A DNA stretch of 37,820 nt from Paracidovorax wautersii (GCA_009912175.1 WNDQ01000038.1:1-37820), one strand, 5' to 3'. Shown: positions 29,853 to 37,820, counted from the first letter of the stretch. Numbers and translations are program-made. The notes: generated by a model not told the origin, from the letters alone.

Positions 29853-31448
29853 ATGACCGCTTCCACTTTGTCCCGCCGCACCCTGTTGCGGCTTGCCCCG
29901 CTGGGGCTGGCAGGCCCGGCCTGGCTGCAGGCCCAGACCCTGAACCCTGGCGCCCACGGTGCGCATGGCGCCATGAACCATGGGGCCGCCGCCCCGCCAG
30001 CGTCCGCGTCCGCGCGGCCCGTGGCCCTGGCGCCCGACAGCGCCGTGCCGTCCGGCCGCGACTGGCGTGGCCTGGTGCCGCTGGCCAACACCAGCGGCCA
30101 GCCCGGCCTGTTCCGTGCCCGGCTGGTGGCCGCACCGGCCCAGGTCGAATTCATGCCCGGCCGCAAGACCACAGTCTGGGCCTACAACGGCATGACACCC
30201 GGCCCCTTGATCGAGGTGAACGAGGGCGACACGGTCGAGATCGAGTTCGAGAACCGTCTGCCGCAGCCCTCGACCATCCACTGGCACGGCCTGCCCGTGC
30301 CGGCCGACCAGGACGGCAACCCCATGGACCTGGTCGCCCCCGGCGCCCGCCGCCTCTACCGCTACACCCTGCCCAAGGGCAGCGCGGGCACCTACTGGTA
30401 CCACCCGCATCCGCACTACATGACGGCCGAACAGGTGTTCCGGGGCCTGGCCGGCGCCTTCGTGGTGCGGGCCGCCGACGACCCGCTGCGCAGCCTGCCG
30501 GAACGCCACCTGTTCGTCTCCGATCTGCGGCTGGCGGCCGACGGGCGTATCCCGCCCAACACAGTGATGGACTGGATGAACGGGCGCGAAGGCCAGTTCG
30601 CGCTGGTCAACGGCCTGCTGCGGCCGGTGGTCGCGCAGCAGGGCACCGAGCGCTGGCGCATCTGGAACGCCTGCAACGCGCGTTTTCTGCGCCTGCGGCT
30701 GGGCGGGCAGGCCTTTGCCCAGGTCGGCACCGACGGCGGCCTGCTCGGCGCGCCCGTCCAGGGCCTGACCGAACTGTTGCTGGCCCCGGCTGAGCGTTGC
30801 GAGCTGGTGGTGACTGCGGGCAGCGCCCCTGCCGCCTGGGAACTGTCGGCCGAGTCCTATGACCGTGGCCTGATGAGCCTGCAGCACATGATGGGCGAGG
30901 AGGGCGGGCGCCGCCTGCCGCCCGCCCCGCGCCGTGTGCTGGCGCAAGTGCGCAGCACGCCCGCCGCCGCGCCGCAGCCCGCGCTGCCGGCGGCGCTGCG
31001 CCCGGTCGTGCCGCTGGGCGAGGCGAAAGTGCAGCGCCAGGTGCTGTTCACCGAAGTCATGGACATGGACGCCATGCATGGCCTGAGCGAGCACGCGCAG
31101 CAGCGCCCCGAGGGCATGCAGTTCCAGATCAACGGGCAGGTCTACGACATGGACCGCGTCGACTTCACCGCGCGGCGCGGCGAGGTCGAGCAGTGGGAAA
31201 TCATCAACGCCAGCGACATGGACCACCCCTTCCACATCCACGGCACGCAGTTCCAGGTCGTCGAACGTGTGATCGACAACCAGACCGTGCCCGAGCCGGT
31301 GCTGGCCTGGCGCGACACCGTCAACGTGCGCCCGGCCGAGATCGTGCGCATCAAGCTGGCCCAGGACCTGCCCGGCCTGCGCATGTTCCATTGCCACGTG
31401 CTGGAGCACGAGGACATGGGCATGATGGCCCACCTGATGGTGACGTAG
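29853..31448 (+). CDS. Tat-exported multicopper oxidase
   Basis: The 531-residue protein starts with a twin-arginine signal (SRRTLLRLAPLG), so it folds before export to the periplasm. All copper sites are present: HWHGLPVPADQDG and YWYHPHPHYM for the trinuclear centre, HPFHIHGTQFQV, and HCHVLEHEDMGMMAHLMV with the T1 cysteine and axial Met. Three cupredoxin domains are expected. A methionine/histidine-containing stretch (MDMDAMHGLSEHAQ) near residue 405 resembles substrate-copper loops of CueO/CopA types. Likely it oxidises Cu(I) to the less toxic Cu(II). The CopL-like gene precedes it; no copB follows, unlike in full cop operons. A laccase-like role on phenolics is an alternative. Confidence 0.92.
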   Translation: MTASTLSRRTLLRLAPLGLAGPAWLQAQTLNPGAHGAHGAMNHGAAAPPASASARPVALAPDSAVPSGRDWRGLVPLANTSGQPGLFRARLVAAPAQVEFMPGRKTTVWAYNGMTPGPLIEVNEGDTVEIEFENRLPQPSTIHWHGLPVPADQDGNPMDLVAPGARRLYRYTLPKGSAGTYWYHPHPHYMTAEQVFRGLAGAFVVRAADDPLRSLPERHLFVSDLRLAADGRIPPNTVMDWMNGREGQFALVNGLLRPVVAQQGTERWRIWNACNARFLRLRLGGQAFAQVGTDGGLLGAPVQGLTELLLAPAERCELVVTAGSAPAAWELSAESYDRGLMSLQHMMGEEGGRRLPPAPRRVLAQVRSTPAAAPQPALPAALRPVVPLGEAKVQRQVLFTEVMDMDAMHGLSEHAQQRPEGMQFQINGQVYDMDRVDFTARRGEVEQWEIINASDMDHPFHIHGTQFQVVERVIDNQTVPEPVLAWRDTVNVRPAEIVRIKLAQDLPGLRMFHCHVLEHEDMGMMAHLMVT

Positions 31449-32036
31449 TCAGCCCGAGAAGCCGCCGCCGTCCAGGAAGGCCTGTTCCTCGGGCGTGGTC
31501 GTGCGGCCCAGGATGGCGTTGCGGTGCGGGAAGCGGCCGAACTGCTCGATGACGGCGTAATGCTCCTGCGAGCTGCGCCGTGGCGCGCCGCCCAGCGGGG
31601 CGCACAGGGCCAGGCAGCGAAACTGCGAGCCCAGGTTCTCGTCGTGCATCAGCGGCAGGTAGAAGAACACACGCAGCGCCTTGTCGACGACCGTGTCGTA
31701 GCCCGCGCTCAGTGCCTTCTGGGTGAGTTGCAGGGCCTGCGCGTCGGTCGCGTACATGCGCGGCGTGCCGCGAAAACAGTTGCGCGGGAACTGGTCGAGC
31801 AGCAGCAGCAGGGCCAGTGCCGAGTCGGCCACGCCCATCCAGCGCATCAGCTCGCCGCGCGCGGCGGCTTCGTGGCTGGGCAGGAAACGGCTGCGAAAGT
31901 CCTCGTCGAAGGCCTCGTCCTTGGCGAACCAGCGCTCGGGCCCCGCGTCGCGCCAGAAGTCGAGCACGGCCTGCGGCCCCGGCAGGCTGGGTGCCGCGGG
32001 CTTGGTTCGGCTGCTCGTGAACGAGAAGAACGACAT
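31449..32036 (-). CDS. DUF924 family protein
   Basis: The 195-residue protein matches the DUF924 family of unknown function. It has VLDFWRDAGPERWFAKDEAF, then LLLLDQFPRNCFRGTPRMYA, FYLPLMHDENLGSQ and FGRFPHRNAILGR. The fold is all-helical and TPR-like, with invariant Arg, Asn and His residues grouped in these motifs, but no reaction is established. The frame is open upstream to 32258. ATG 32036 is preferred because family similarity begins just after it. It converges on the multicopper oxidase gene with no gap at all. The 246 bp between this start and the rlmD stop hold no gene I can support. Confidence 0.9.
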   Translation of the reverse strand: MSFFSFTSSRTKPAAPSLPGPQAVLDFWRDAGPERWFAKDEAFDEDFRSRFLPSHEAAARGELMRWMGVADSALALLLLLDQFPRNCFRGTPRMYATDAQALQLTQKALSAGYDTVVDKALRVFFYLPLMHDENLGSQFRCLALCAPLGGAPRRSSQEHYAVIEQFGRFPHRNAILGRTTTPEEQAFLDGGGFSG

Positions 32037-32282
32037 GGCGCAGGATCTGAGGGAAAGCGGGGCGCAAAGGCCTCTGAAAGAAGGATGGGGAAGGCTAGCA
32101 GATCGCGCGCCAGGGCATCGTCGGGGGGCTGATTCAGCCCCACAAATTCCAAGGACACGATCCGCATGTCGACCCAGCTTACGCGGGCAACGGTGCTCCT
32201 GCAATCGGAGGACTACGTAGGAAGCCTGCGTGGGCGGGTGCGCGTCTTGCGCCCGCAACAGAGGGGCGGGCTGTCAACAGGC

Positions 32283-33791
32283 TCAGGCCTGGCCGTCGTC
32301 GAGCTCGAACACCGCCATGCTCTCGACGTGCGCGGTGTGCGGAAACATGTTGACGACGCCCGCGGCCACGCAGCGGTAGCCGGCCTGGTGCACCAGCAGG
32401 CCGGCGTCGCGCGCGAGCGTGGCGGGGCCGCAACTGACATAGACGATGCGCCGCGGCGGCGTCCAGCCCTGGCGCAGGCTGCGGTCCTGGTGCAGGTCGG
32501 CCAGCGCCTTGGCCAGCGCGAAGGCGCCTTCGCGCGGCGGGTCGACCAGCCATTTGTCGGCCGTGCCGTCGGCGGTCAGCAGCGCGGGTGTCATCTCGAA
32601 CAGATTGCGCGCGACGAACGCCGTGGGCGCCAGCGGGCTGCCGGCCGGGCGCGTGGCCTGGTTGGCGGCGTAGTTCTGGTGCGAGCGCTCGACCAGCGCG
32701 TCGCTGCCCTCGATGCCCAGCACCTCGCGCGCCTGCGTGGCAATGGGCAGCGTGAAGTTGCCCAGGCCGCAGAACCAGTCGATCACGCGTTCGTGCTTAT
32801 GGGCGTCGAGCAGGCGCAGCGCGCGGCCAACCAGCACCTGGTTGATGGCCGGGTTGACCTGGGTGAAGTCGGTGGGCTTGAACGGCATGCGGATGCCGAA
32901 CTCGGGCAGGGCGTAGGCCAGCGTCGGCACGTCGTCGTCGAGGCGGTGCACGGTGTCAGGCCCCTTGGGCTGCAGCCACCATTGCAACTGGTGTTCGGCA
33001 TGGCCGGCCGCGAAGTCGCGCAGGCGCTGCAGGTCGGCGGGCGAGAGGGGTTCCAGGTGGCGCAGCACCAGCGCGGTCACCTCGTCGCCAATGGCCACTT
33101 CGATCTGCGGCAGCGTGTCGCGCGCATCCATGCCGGCCACCAGCGCGCGCAGCGGCAGCAGCATGTCGCTCAGGTGCCGCGGCAGCACGTGGCATTCGCG
33201 CATGTCGGCGATGTAGCGGCTCTTGCGTTCATGGAAACCGATCAGCACCTCGCCCTTCTTGGCCACGTAGCGCATCGACAGGCGCGCGCGGTAGCGGTAG
33301 CCCCAGGCCGGACCTTCGATCGGGCGCAGCAGCGTCTCGGGCTTGACTTTGCCGAGGTGCCAGAGGTTGTTTTCCAGCACGCGCTGTTTGGTCGCGACCT
33401 GCGCGCTGGGGTGCAGGTGCTGCATCTTGCAGCCGCCGCAGGCCCCGGCGTGCAGGCCGAAGTGCGGGCAGGCCGGGCGCACGCGCTGGGCGGACTCGCG
33501 CTGCACGTGGGCGAGCGTGGCCTGCTCCCAGTTGTTCTTCTTGCGGTTGACGTTGGCGGTGACGAGTTCCGAGGGCAGCGCGCCTTCGATGAACACCACC
33601 TTGCCGTCCAGGCGGTGGGCCACGCCCTGGGCTTCGAGGTCGAGCGACTCGACATAGAGCCAGCCCGGCGGCAGGTCCTGCGCCTCCTTGGGCGGGACGT
33701 AGGGGGCGGGCACGTGGCTGGCGGCAGGCGTGTCGGCGGCTGTGCCGGCGGGCGTGTTCGTGGGGATCGTGGGGTCGAGGACTTCGCTCAT
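32283..33791 (-). CDS. rlmD: 23S rRNA (uracil-1939-C5)-methyltransferase RlmD
   Basis: The 502-residue SAM-dependent enzyme methylates U1939 of 23S rRNA. After a proline/alanine/threonine-rich N-terminal stretch of about 40 residues comes a TRAM domain ([20 protein letters not shown]). The 4Fe-4S ligands are [14 protein letters not shown] and a fourth cysteine in [10 protein letters not shown]. The methyltransferase part shows [40 protein letters not shown] and the nucleophile loop [19 protein letters not shown] 33791 begins [10 protein letters not shown]. The frame is open further upstream without family similarity. The gene lies downstream of surE-pcm-nlpD on the same strand, but a strong terminator stands between them, so it probably has its own promoter. 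Confidence 0.95.
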   Translation of the reverse strand: MSEVLDPTIPTNTPAGTAADTPAASHVPAPYVPPKEAQDLPPGWLYVESLDLEAQGVAHRLDGKVVFIEGALPSELVTANVNRKKNNWEQATLAHVQRESAQRVRPACPHFGLHAGACGGCKMQHLHPSAQVATKQRVLENNLWHLGKVKPETLLRPIEGPAWGYRYRARLSMRYVAKKGEVLIGFHERKSRYIADMRECHVLPRHLSDMLLPLRALVAGMDARDTLPQIEVAIGDEVTALVLRHLEPLSPADLQRLRDFAAGHAEHQLQWWLQPKGPDTVHRLDDDVPTLAYALPEFGIRMPFKPTDFTQVNPAINQVLVGRALRLLDAHKHERVIDWFCGLGNFTLPIATQAREVLGIEGSDALVERSHQNYAANQATRPAGSPLAPTAFVARNLFEMTPALLTADGTADKWLVDPPREGAFALAKALADLHQDRSLRQGWTPPRRIVYVSCGPATLARDAGLLVHQAGYRCVAAGVVNMFPHTAHVESMAVFELDDGQA

Positions 33792-33837
33792 GGTGGGGCA
33801 ATTGTCGCAGCCGCGTCCGGCGGGGGGCGCAGGCCGG

Positions 33838-33886
33838 GAAAAGCACGATGCCGGCGACGCCCCTGGACAGGGCCTCGCCGGCATCG
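33838..33886 (-). terminator. Rho-independent terminator after nlpD
   Basis: A perfect 12-bp inverted repeat, CGATGCCGGCGA (33846-33857) with TCGCCGGCATCG (33875-33886), encloses a further GCCCCTG/CAGGGC pairing. Read on the minus strand it is followed by GCTTTTCCC. It lies 19 bp beyond the nlpD stop and should end the surE-pcm-nlpD transcript before rlmD. Confidence 0.8.
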
Positions 33887-33905
33887 GCATGGCGGGCGTG
33901 AAGAA

Positions 33906-34697
33906 TCAGCGCGCGGGCAGGTAGCGCATCGGGTCGACCGGCTGGCCCTGGCGGCGGATCTCGAAGTGCAGCTTGACACGATCGCTGTCGCTGCTGCCCA
34001 TCTCGGCGATCTTCTGGCCCTGCTTGACGGCCTGGTCTTCCTTGACCAGCAGCGTCTGGTTGTGGGCGTAGGCGCTGAGGTAGGTGTTGTTGTGTTTGAG
34101 GATGATCAGGTTGCCGTAGCCGCGCAGGCCCGAGCCGGCGTAGACCACGCGGCCGTCGGCGGCGGCGTAGACCGGATCGCCCGCCTTGCCGCTGATGCCC
34201 AGGCCCTTGTTGGTGTTGGCATTGAACGTGGCGATCACGGTGCCGCCTTGCGTGGGCCAGATCCAGACGATCTCGTCCGGGCCGCCGGTGGGGGCGGCGG
34301 CCGGCTGCGCCGGGGCTGGCGTGGGCGGTGTGCCCGATGAACTGGGCTGCGGCACCGGAGTCACGACCACGCCTCTGGCGGCCGGCGCCGACTCGTTGGC
34401 CGGTGGCACCACGCGCAGCACCTGGCCGACTTCGAGCGCATTCGGGTTGGCCAGGTTGTTCCAGCGGATCAGGTTGCTCTGGCTCTGGCTGTTGTTCAGA
34501 GCAATGCGGTAGAGGTTGTCGCCGCGCTGAACGGTGTAGTAGCCCGGTTTGCCGGCGTTTTCCGCGCCCGGCAGGGCGGCTGCGGTGACGCCGCCGCGGT
34601 CTTCGACTGGCGCCTTGGTCAGACTGGTCGACGAGCAGGCCGCCAGGGCCAGCACCATCGGCAGAGTCCACCACAACTTCTTCGCGCGCACCGTCAT
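33906..34697 (-). CDS. nlpD: NlpD-like LysM and degenerate M23 peptidase lipoprotein
   Basis: The 263-residue outer-membrane lipoprotein has a lipobox at LALAAC (Cys21). A LysM peptidoglycan-binding domain follows at about 52-96 (YYTVQRGDNLYRIALNNSQS), then a Pro/Ala linker, then a LytM/M23 domain (GDPVYAAADGRVVYAGSGLR, ending LHFEIRRQGQPVDPMRYLPA). The metal ligands are lost: the HxxxD site reads NKGLGIS and HxH reads KLH. This is as in E. coli NlpD, which activates amidase AmiC at division rather than cutting peptidoglycan itself. AGGAA lies seven bases before ATG 34697. It follows pcm after 107 bp, the classical surE-pcm-nlpD order. The rpoS gene that follows nlpD in enterobacteria is absent here. 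Confidence 0.93.
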   Translation of the reverse strand: MTVRAKKLWWTLPMVLALAACSSTSLTKAPVEDRGGVTAAALPGAENAGKPGYYTVQRGDNLYRIALNNSQSQSNLIRWNNLANPNALEVGQVLRVVPPANESAPAARGVVVTPVPQPSSSGTPPTPAPAQPAAAPTGGPDEIVWIWPTQGGTVIATFNANTNKGLGISGKAGDPVYAAADGRVVYAGSGLRGYGNLIILKHNNTYLSAYAHNQTLLVKEDQAVKQGQKIAEMGSSDSDRVKLHFEIRRQGQPVDPMRYLPAR

Positions 34698-34804
34698 ATT
34701 CGTTTCCTTTCGTGATTCTTTGCAGCCAGCAGGCATCCGCTTGGTTCGCCTATCGGGGGCAGAGTTGCATTTTTTCTTGATTTGTCACCAAGCGGCCGGC
34801 CTTG

Positions 34805-35731
34805 TCAGGCGATGCCCGATTTTAGAGGGACAAAATGCACCGCCTCCAGCAAGGTGCGTTTGAGCCCGGCCGGCGTCTTGTCCAGCACCAGCAAGGCCTG
34901 GCGTGGCTCGCTGCCGGAGGCGTCCACGACGACGGGGGCGACCAGCCGCCCGCCCACCGCCAATTGGTCGATCCAGGCCTGCGGCACGGCTTCGCCGCCC
35001 GCCGCGGCAAGGATGCCCGCGTAGGGCGCGCCCTTGGCGTAGCCTTCCATGCCGTCGCCCAGCAGCAGGTGGACGTTGGGGATACGAAAGGGCCGCAGAT
35101 TCTCGCGCGCGCGTTCGTGCAGTCCACGCAGGCGCTCGATGCTGTAGACCTCGCGCACCACCTGGGCCAGCACGGCGGCCTGGTAGCCGCAGCCGGTGCC
35201 GATCTCCAGCACGCGGCCCGGATGGCGAGTGCCGGACGCCGCGGCGCCAGCCAGCCCCTGGCGCAGCAGCTCGATCATGCGCGCCACCACGCTGGGCTTG
35301 GAGATGGTCTGGCTCAGCCCGATCGGCAGGCTGGTGTCTTCATAGGCCTGCGCCAGCAGCGCGGCGTCGACGAAGCGGTGGCGTTCGACAGCCGCCATGG
35401 CCTGCAGCACGGCCGGGTCGTGAATGCCCTGGTCCTGGGCCAGGCGCTCGACCATGCGGCGGCGAAATTGCAGCTGCCCATCGGCGGGGCGCGGGGCGGT
35501 GGCGGCCTTGCCGCTGCTGGCCGCGACCGGCGCGCGCGTCGGCGGCGCGCTGGGCTTGGCTGTCCCCGCGGTTTTTTCCAGCGTGGCGCGGGAGGCGGCC
35601 TCGGCCACCGGCTTGCGCAGCGGCGGCAGGCCTGTGCGCGCGGGCTGGGGGGCGCCGGACGTCAGGTCCAGCCGGGCGGGGAAAGCCGGGCGTTTGCCGC
35701 TCACCGGAAAGTCCTCCGGCCTGATCGCCAC
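34805..35731 (-). CDS. pcm: protein-L-isoaspartate O-methyltransferase
   Basis: Pcm methylates isoaspartyl residues in aged proteins so that they can revert to aspartate. The catalytic part (about residue 90 on) has [20 protein letters not shown], the SAM-binding [24 protein letters not shown] and [20 protein letters not shown]. The 308-residue protein is about 90 residues longer than E. coli Pcm because of a low-complexity Pro/Ala/Arg-rich N-terminus. GTG 35731 is the longest start. A start just before [13 protein letters not shown] would give the standard length, so the extension may be untranslated. It starts 16 bp after surE and is presumably cotranscribed with it. Confidence 0.92.
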   Translation of the reverse strand: MAIRPEDFPVSGKRPAFPARLDLTSGAPQPARTGLPPLRKPVAEAASRATLEKTAGTAKPSAPPTRAPVAASSGKAATAPRPADGQLQFRRRMVERLAQDQGIHDPAVLQAMAAVERHRFVDAALLAQAYEDTSLPIGLSQTISKPSVVARMIELLRQGLAGAAASGTRHPGRVLEIGTGCGYQAAVLAQVVREVYSIERLRGLHERARENLRPFRIPNVHLLLGDGMEGYAKGAPYAGILAAAGGEAVPQAWIDQLAVGGRLVAPVVVDASGSEPRQALLVLDKTPAGLKRTLLEAVHFVPLKSGIA

Positions 35732-35747
35732 GGATGATGCGACGGGC

Positions 35748-36590
35748 TCATGCGCCGGCTTGGGGCCCGCTGGCCATGGTGGTCGCCATCGCCGCCTCGG
35801 GCGGATGGGGTGCCGCGTTGCCGGGCGCTGCGTTTTTCCACTGGCTGGCCGCCTGCGCCCAGTAGACGAGCTGGTCGTGGTCGGTCAGGTCGACCTGCAG
35901 CGGCGTGAGCGTGATGTGGCCGCGTTCGCTGGCGTTGAAGTCAGTGCCTTCGCTGCTGTCGGCCACCGGGCCGGCATTGCCGATCCAGTACATCACGTCG
36001 CCGCGCGGGCTGTCCTGCATGATCACGCGCTCGGCCGCGTGGCGGCGGCCCAGGCGGCAGACCTTGAAGTCCTTGAGCTCGTCCAGCGGCCGGTTGGGAA
36101 TGTTGACGTTGAGCAGCCACGGGCGCTGGCCGCCGATCTGCTGGCCCTGCATGAGCTGCTGCACCAGATCGCGCGCACGCACGGCGGCGGCGTCCAGGTG
36201 CTGCCAGCCCTTTTCCGCCTGCGAAAACGCGACGGCCGGAATGCCGAACAGATAACCCTCCATGGCCGCGCCCACCGTGCCCGAATAGATCGTGTCGTCG
36301 CCCATGTTGGCACCGTTGTTGATGCCGCTGACGATCAGATCGGGCCGGTAGTCCAGCAAGCCCGTGAGCGCGATGTGCACGCAGTCGGCCGGCGTGCCGT
36401 TGACATAGCGCACGCCAGGGCCAGCCTGGTGCACGTACAGCGGCGTGTGCAGCGTCAACGCGTTGGACTTGGCGCTGTTGTTGTGCTCGGGCGCCACCAC
36501 TTCCACCTCGGCGATGGTCTGCAGCGCCTCGCGCAGCGCCTGGATGCCGGGGGCCTGGTAACCGTCGTCGTTGGAGATCAGGATGCGCAT
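35748..36590 (-). CDS. surE: 5'/3'-nucleotidase SurE
   Basis: SurE is a metal-dependent phosphatase of nucleoside monophosphates, linked to stationary-phase survival. The 280-residue product begins [16 protein letters not shown] with the metal-binding Asp8-Asp9. It has [37 protein letters not shown] and [20 protein letters not shown], all family hallmarks. The C-terminal tail after about residue 255 is an Ala/Pro-rich extension. The frame is open upstream to 36803, but the family start is clearly ATG 36590. It is the first gene of surE-pcm-nlpD. The promoter should lie in the 91 bp before the toxin gene's stop; I cannot place it. Confidence 0.96.
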   Translation of the reverse strand: MRILISNDDGYQAPGIQALREALQTIAEVEVVAPEHNNSAKSNALTLHTPLYVHQAGPGVRYVNGTPADCVHIALTGLLDYRPDLIVSGINNGANMGDDTIYSGTVGAAMEGYLFGIPAVAFSQAEKGWQHLDAAAVRARDLVQQLMQGQQIGGQRPWLLNVNIPNRPLDELKDFKVCRLGRRHAAERVIMQDSPRGDVMYWIGNAGPVADSSEGTDFNASERGHITLTPLQVDLTDHDQLVYWAQAASQWKNAAPGNAAPHPPEAAMATTMASGPQAGA

Positions 36591-36681
36591 GGAAGGGGAT
36601 TGTAGGAGCATGTCTTGTGACCGCGCACCGCCATCCGCTGGACTGTTGCCATCTTGAAATGGCTTCGAGGTCGACGGTTGA

Positions 36682-37101
36682 TCAGGCTTGCCATGGATTG
36701 ATGACGGCCACGCCTGCGGCCTCAAAGGGGCTGGTGTCCCGGGTGGCGACCGTGAACCCATTGGCTGTCGCGATCGCCGCGATGTAGCCATCGGCCGTGG
36801 CAACGGCCAAGCCAGCGCTGCGGGCTTTGGCCATCAGCGACGCATAAGCCTGCGTGCAGGCCAAGTCCAATGGCAGCACGCGGCCGGCGAACAAGGGCAG
36901 CACGCGCTTTTCCAAGCTTTCTTGCAGTCCCGCGCGCCGCTTGCCGGCCGGCAGGAGCGCGACGCCCGACCGCAATTCCGCGACGGTGATGGCGGAAAGA
37001 AACAAGGTCTCCATCGCCTGGGCGTCGATCCACTCGATCACCCGCGGCTCGGGCGCATGGCGCAGCGGCTCCGACATCACATTGGTGTCGAGCAGGATCA
37101 T
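36682..37101 (-). CDS. PIN-domain toxin, FitB/VapC type
   Basis: The 139-residue PIN ribonuclease has the acidic residues in the expected order: LLDTNVMSEPLR with Asp5, TVAELRSGVALL with Glu, VATADGYIAAIA with Asp, and VATRDTSPF. The opening MILLDTNVMSE and P-[RK]-V-I-E-W-I is typical of the FitB subgroup. PIN toxins of this kind cut RNA and are held inactive by the partner antitoxin, whose gene ends four bases inside this one (ATGA overlap, 37098-37101). That overlap shows translational coupling. It lies between surE and the tRNA-His remnant, next to the attachment site of the integrated element. Confidence 0.92.
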   Translation of the reverse strand: MILLDTNVMSEPLRHAPEPRVIEWIDAQAMETLFLSAITVAELRSGVALLPAGKRRAGLQESLEKRVLPLFAGRVLPLDLACTQAYASLMAKARSAGLAVATADGYIAAIATANGFTVATRDTSPFEAAGVAVINPWQA

Positions 37102-37352
37102 TCGAAGCTCACCGGGCGCGCAGGTGTCTTGTCGCGCACCTGCTCGAACACCGCAAATTCTTCATCGCTCAGCTTGGCCTGGCGGCCCATGTCGGCCAGG
37201 AGCGAGCCCAGCTTCACGCGCCCCTTGGGGCTGATCGCCGATTCCAGGATCTCGCGCACCTCGGCCTCCATGCTTTGGCCATGCTGGGCCGCACGCGCGC
37301 GCAAAGCACGATGGACCTCCTCAGGGAGGTTGCGAACTGTCAGCATGGCCAT
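37098..37352 (-). CDS. FitA-type ribbon-helix-helix antitoxin
   Basis: The 84-residue protein starts MAMLTVRNLPEEVHRALRAR and continues AAQHGQSMEAEVREILESA, the usual ribbon-helix-helix of FitA/StbC-like antitoxins. The C-terminal part (GSLLADMGRQAKLSDEEFAV) would bind the toxin. AGGAG lies eight bases before ATG 37352; ATG 37346 is the next possible start. The gene overlaps the toxin gene by four bases. FitA proteins repress their own promoter as a FitAB complex; a 10-bp palindrome about 25 bp upstream is a candidate operator. Confidence 0.9.
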   Translation of the reverse strand: MAMLTVRNLPEEVHRALRARAAQHGQSMEAEVREILESAISPKGRVKLGSLLADMGRQAKLSDEEFAVFEQVRDKTPARPVSFE

Positions 37353-37376
37353 GGCAACTGCTCCTGGATACACTCG

Positions 37377-37386
37377 ATGCATGCAT
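37377..37386. promoter_or_regulatory. candidate operator of the FitAB-like operon
   Basis: ATGCATGCAT is a perfect palindrome 25 bp upstream of the antitoxin start, within a short AT-richer stretch that also holds TAATAT on the minus strand. FitA-type proteins bind such palindromes, but this site is too short to be sure. Confidence 0.3.
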
Positions 37387-37491
37387 ATTAGCAGTTTGCA
37401 TTCAATCGGAGAAGCTGCTCGAAGACGTACGGTGAGTACGCTGCCGGGGTTGCTGCTGCCTGGCGTCGCTTGGCGTGGCACGGCCAAAGAA

Positions 37492-37519
37492 AAAGGCCTT
37501 CGGTGTTCCGAAGGCCTTT
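37492..37519 (-). terminator. Rho-independent terminator of the tRNA-His locus
   Basis: AAAGGCCTTCGG (37492-37503) and CCGAAGGCCTTT (37508-37519) form a perfect 12-bp stem with a four-base loop. On the minus strand it runs into TTTTTCTTT. It lies 15 bp beyond the CCA end of the tRNA-His sequence and so was its natural terminator. It may also stop transcripts entering from the element side. Confidence 0.85.
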
Positions 37520-37534
37520 GTCATGAAAAAACGG

Positions 37535-37561
37535 TGGGGTGGCTGATGGGACTCGAACCCA
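37535..37561 (-). other. duplicated 3' end of tRNA-His: attachment site of an integrated element
   Basis: On the minus strand the segment reads TGGGTTCGAGTCCC, then ATCAGCCAC, then CCCA. This is the T-arm, 3' acceptor strand (with C73) and CCA end of a betaproteobacterial tRNA-His gene. The rest of the tRNA (anticodon and D arms, 5' acceptor strand) is absent: to the right the sequence changes at once to AT-rich repeats. Integrases commonly use the 3' end of tRNA genes and leave such a 27-bp copy at one end of the element. The intact tRNA-His should lie beyond the right edge of the window. Confidence 0.8.
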
Positions 37562-37564
37562 AAT

Positions 37565-37680
37565 TATAGGGGATTGGAGGGGATATAGGGGGATTGGAAG
37601 CATTGATTTTGCAGGGGTTTGCACACTCGCTTACCCCTGCTATCCCCCGATTTGTCCCAAGATTTGTCCCAGGACAACCC
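37565..37680. repeat. repeat-rich end of the integrated element
   Basis: Next to the attachment core are two imperfect direct repeats, TATAGGGGATTGGA (37565-37578) and TATAGGGGGATTGGA (37584-37598). An inverted repeat GCAGGGGT/ACCCCTGC (37611-37618, 37633-37640) follows. Then come two direct copies of GATTTGTCCCA (37649-37659, 37661-37671), the second ending in the palindrome TTGTCC-CA-GGACAA. Such clusters often are arm-type binding sites of tyrosine recombinases. The stem at 37611-37640 could also end transcription of the gene that stops at 37681. Confidence 0.6.
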
Positions 37681-37820
37681 CTATTTGCCCTTGGGTTTCC
37701 ACCCGCAGCGCTTGGCGCCGGCCTGGTCATACGCCAGAATTTCCTTGGCCGTGGCGTCCGACAGCGTGTCGCCATCGTGGACAAGGATTGGCCCCGTCCA
37801 GTCGCAGGCAGTATCCACGG
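37681..37820 (-). CDS. C-terminal end of an unidentified protein of the integrated element
   Basis: From the window edge on the minus strand, 45 codons are open to a TAG at 37683-37681. They include DWTGPILVHDGDTLSDATAK and end QAGAKRCGWKPKGK. The composition (Lys, Asp and Trp present, codon use balanced) looks like real coding sequence rather than a chance frame. I do not recognise the family. Most of the gene lies outside the window. It sits within 120 bp of the tRNA-His attachment site, so it belongs to the integrated element, where an integrase or small accessory gene would be usual. Confidence 0.6.
   Translation of the reverse strand, partial: VDTACDWTGPILVHDGDTLSDATAKEILAYDQAGAKRCGWKPKGK

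Overview
The window is GC-rich chromosomal DNA with the gene content and codon use of a betaproteobacterium in Burkholderiales, most likely Comamonadaceae. Supporting signs are the surE-pcm-nlpD-rlmD order, an Omp32-type trimeric porin, a phoH-ybeY pair, and an ADP-forming ferulate-type acyl-CoA synthetase. The assignment rests on gene content, not on a database comparison.

Left part (1-4510). The last 43 codons of an IS481-type transposase are followed by a methyl-accepting chemotaxis receptor that converges on thiC. thiC has a TPP riboswitch upstream. Directly beyond the riboswitch lies a 272-bp palindromic, MITE-like element with 33-bp terminal inverted repeats, whose end appears to form part of the thiC promoter.

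The most unusual locus is 4511-11871. It encodes a very long glutamate-synthase-like protein (about 1855 residues; the usual GltB is about 1500) with a non-standard Fe-S cysteine spacing and a C-terminal extension. It is followed after 26 bp by a CysJ/P450-reductase-like diflavin reductase, with no gltD in the window. This suggests, as inference, an amidotransferase/synthase fed from NADPH through FAD/FMN.

Next come an AbrB-type antitoxin with a Doc toxin, a DmeF-like metal efflux protein and ruvB (11902-14772). A hydroxycinnamate catabolic cluster follows (15016-21261): feruloyl-CoA hydratase/lyase, ADP-forming feruloyl-CoA synthetase, MFS transporter, porin and MarR regulator. It resembles the ferBA/ferC logic known from Sphingobium. 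The middle (21291-29382) is housekeeping or general metabolism: an EamA exporter, quinone oxidoreductase, a DUF1304 gene broken by a TAG codon, ybeY, phoH, ruvA, a lipoprotein hydrolase and a PLP sulfur-transfer enzyme.

A small copper pair (CopL-like peptide plus Tat-exported multicopper oxidase) precedes a DUF924 gene. The minus-strand set surE-pcm-nlpD, closed by a strong terminator, is followed by rlmD. At the right edge a FitAB-type toxin-antitoxin pair and the terminator of a tRNA-His gene precede a duplicated 3' end of that tRNA. This marks the attachment site of an integrative element that extends beyond the window. Its first visible gene is the C-terminal end of an unidentified protein.
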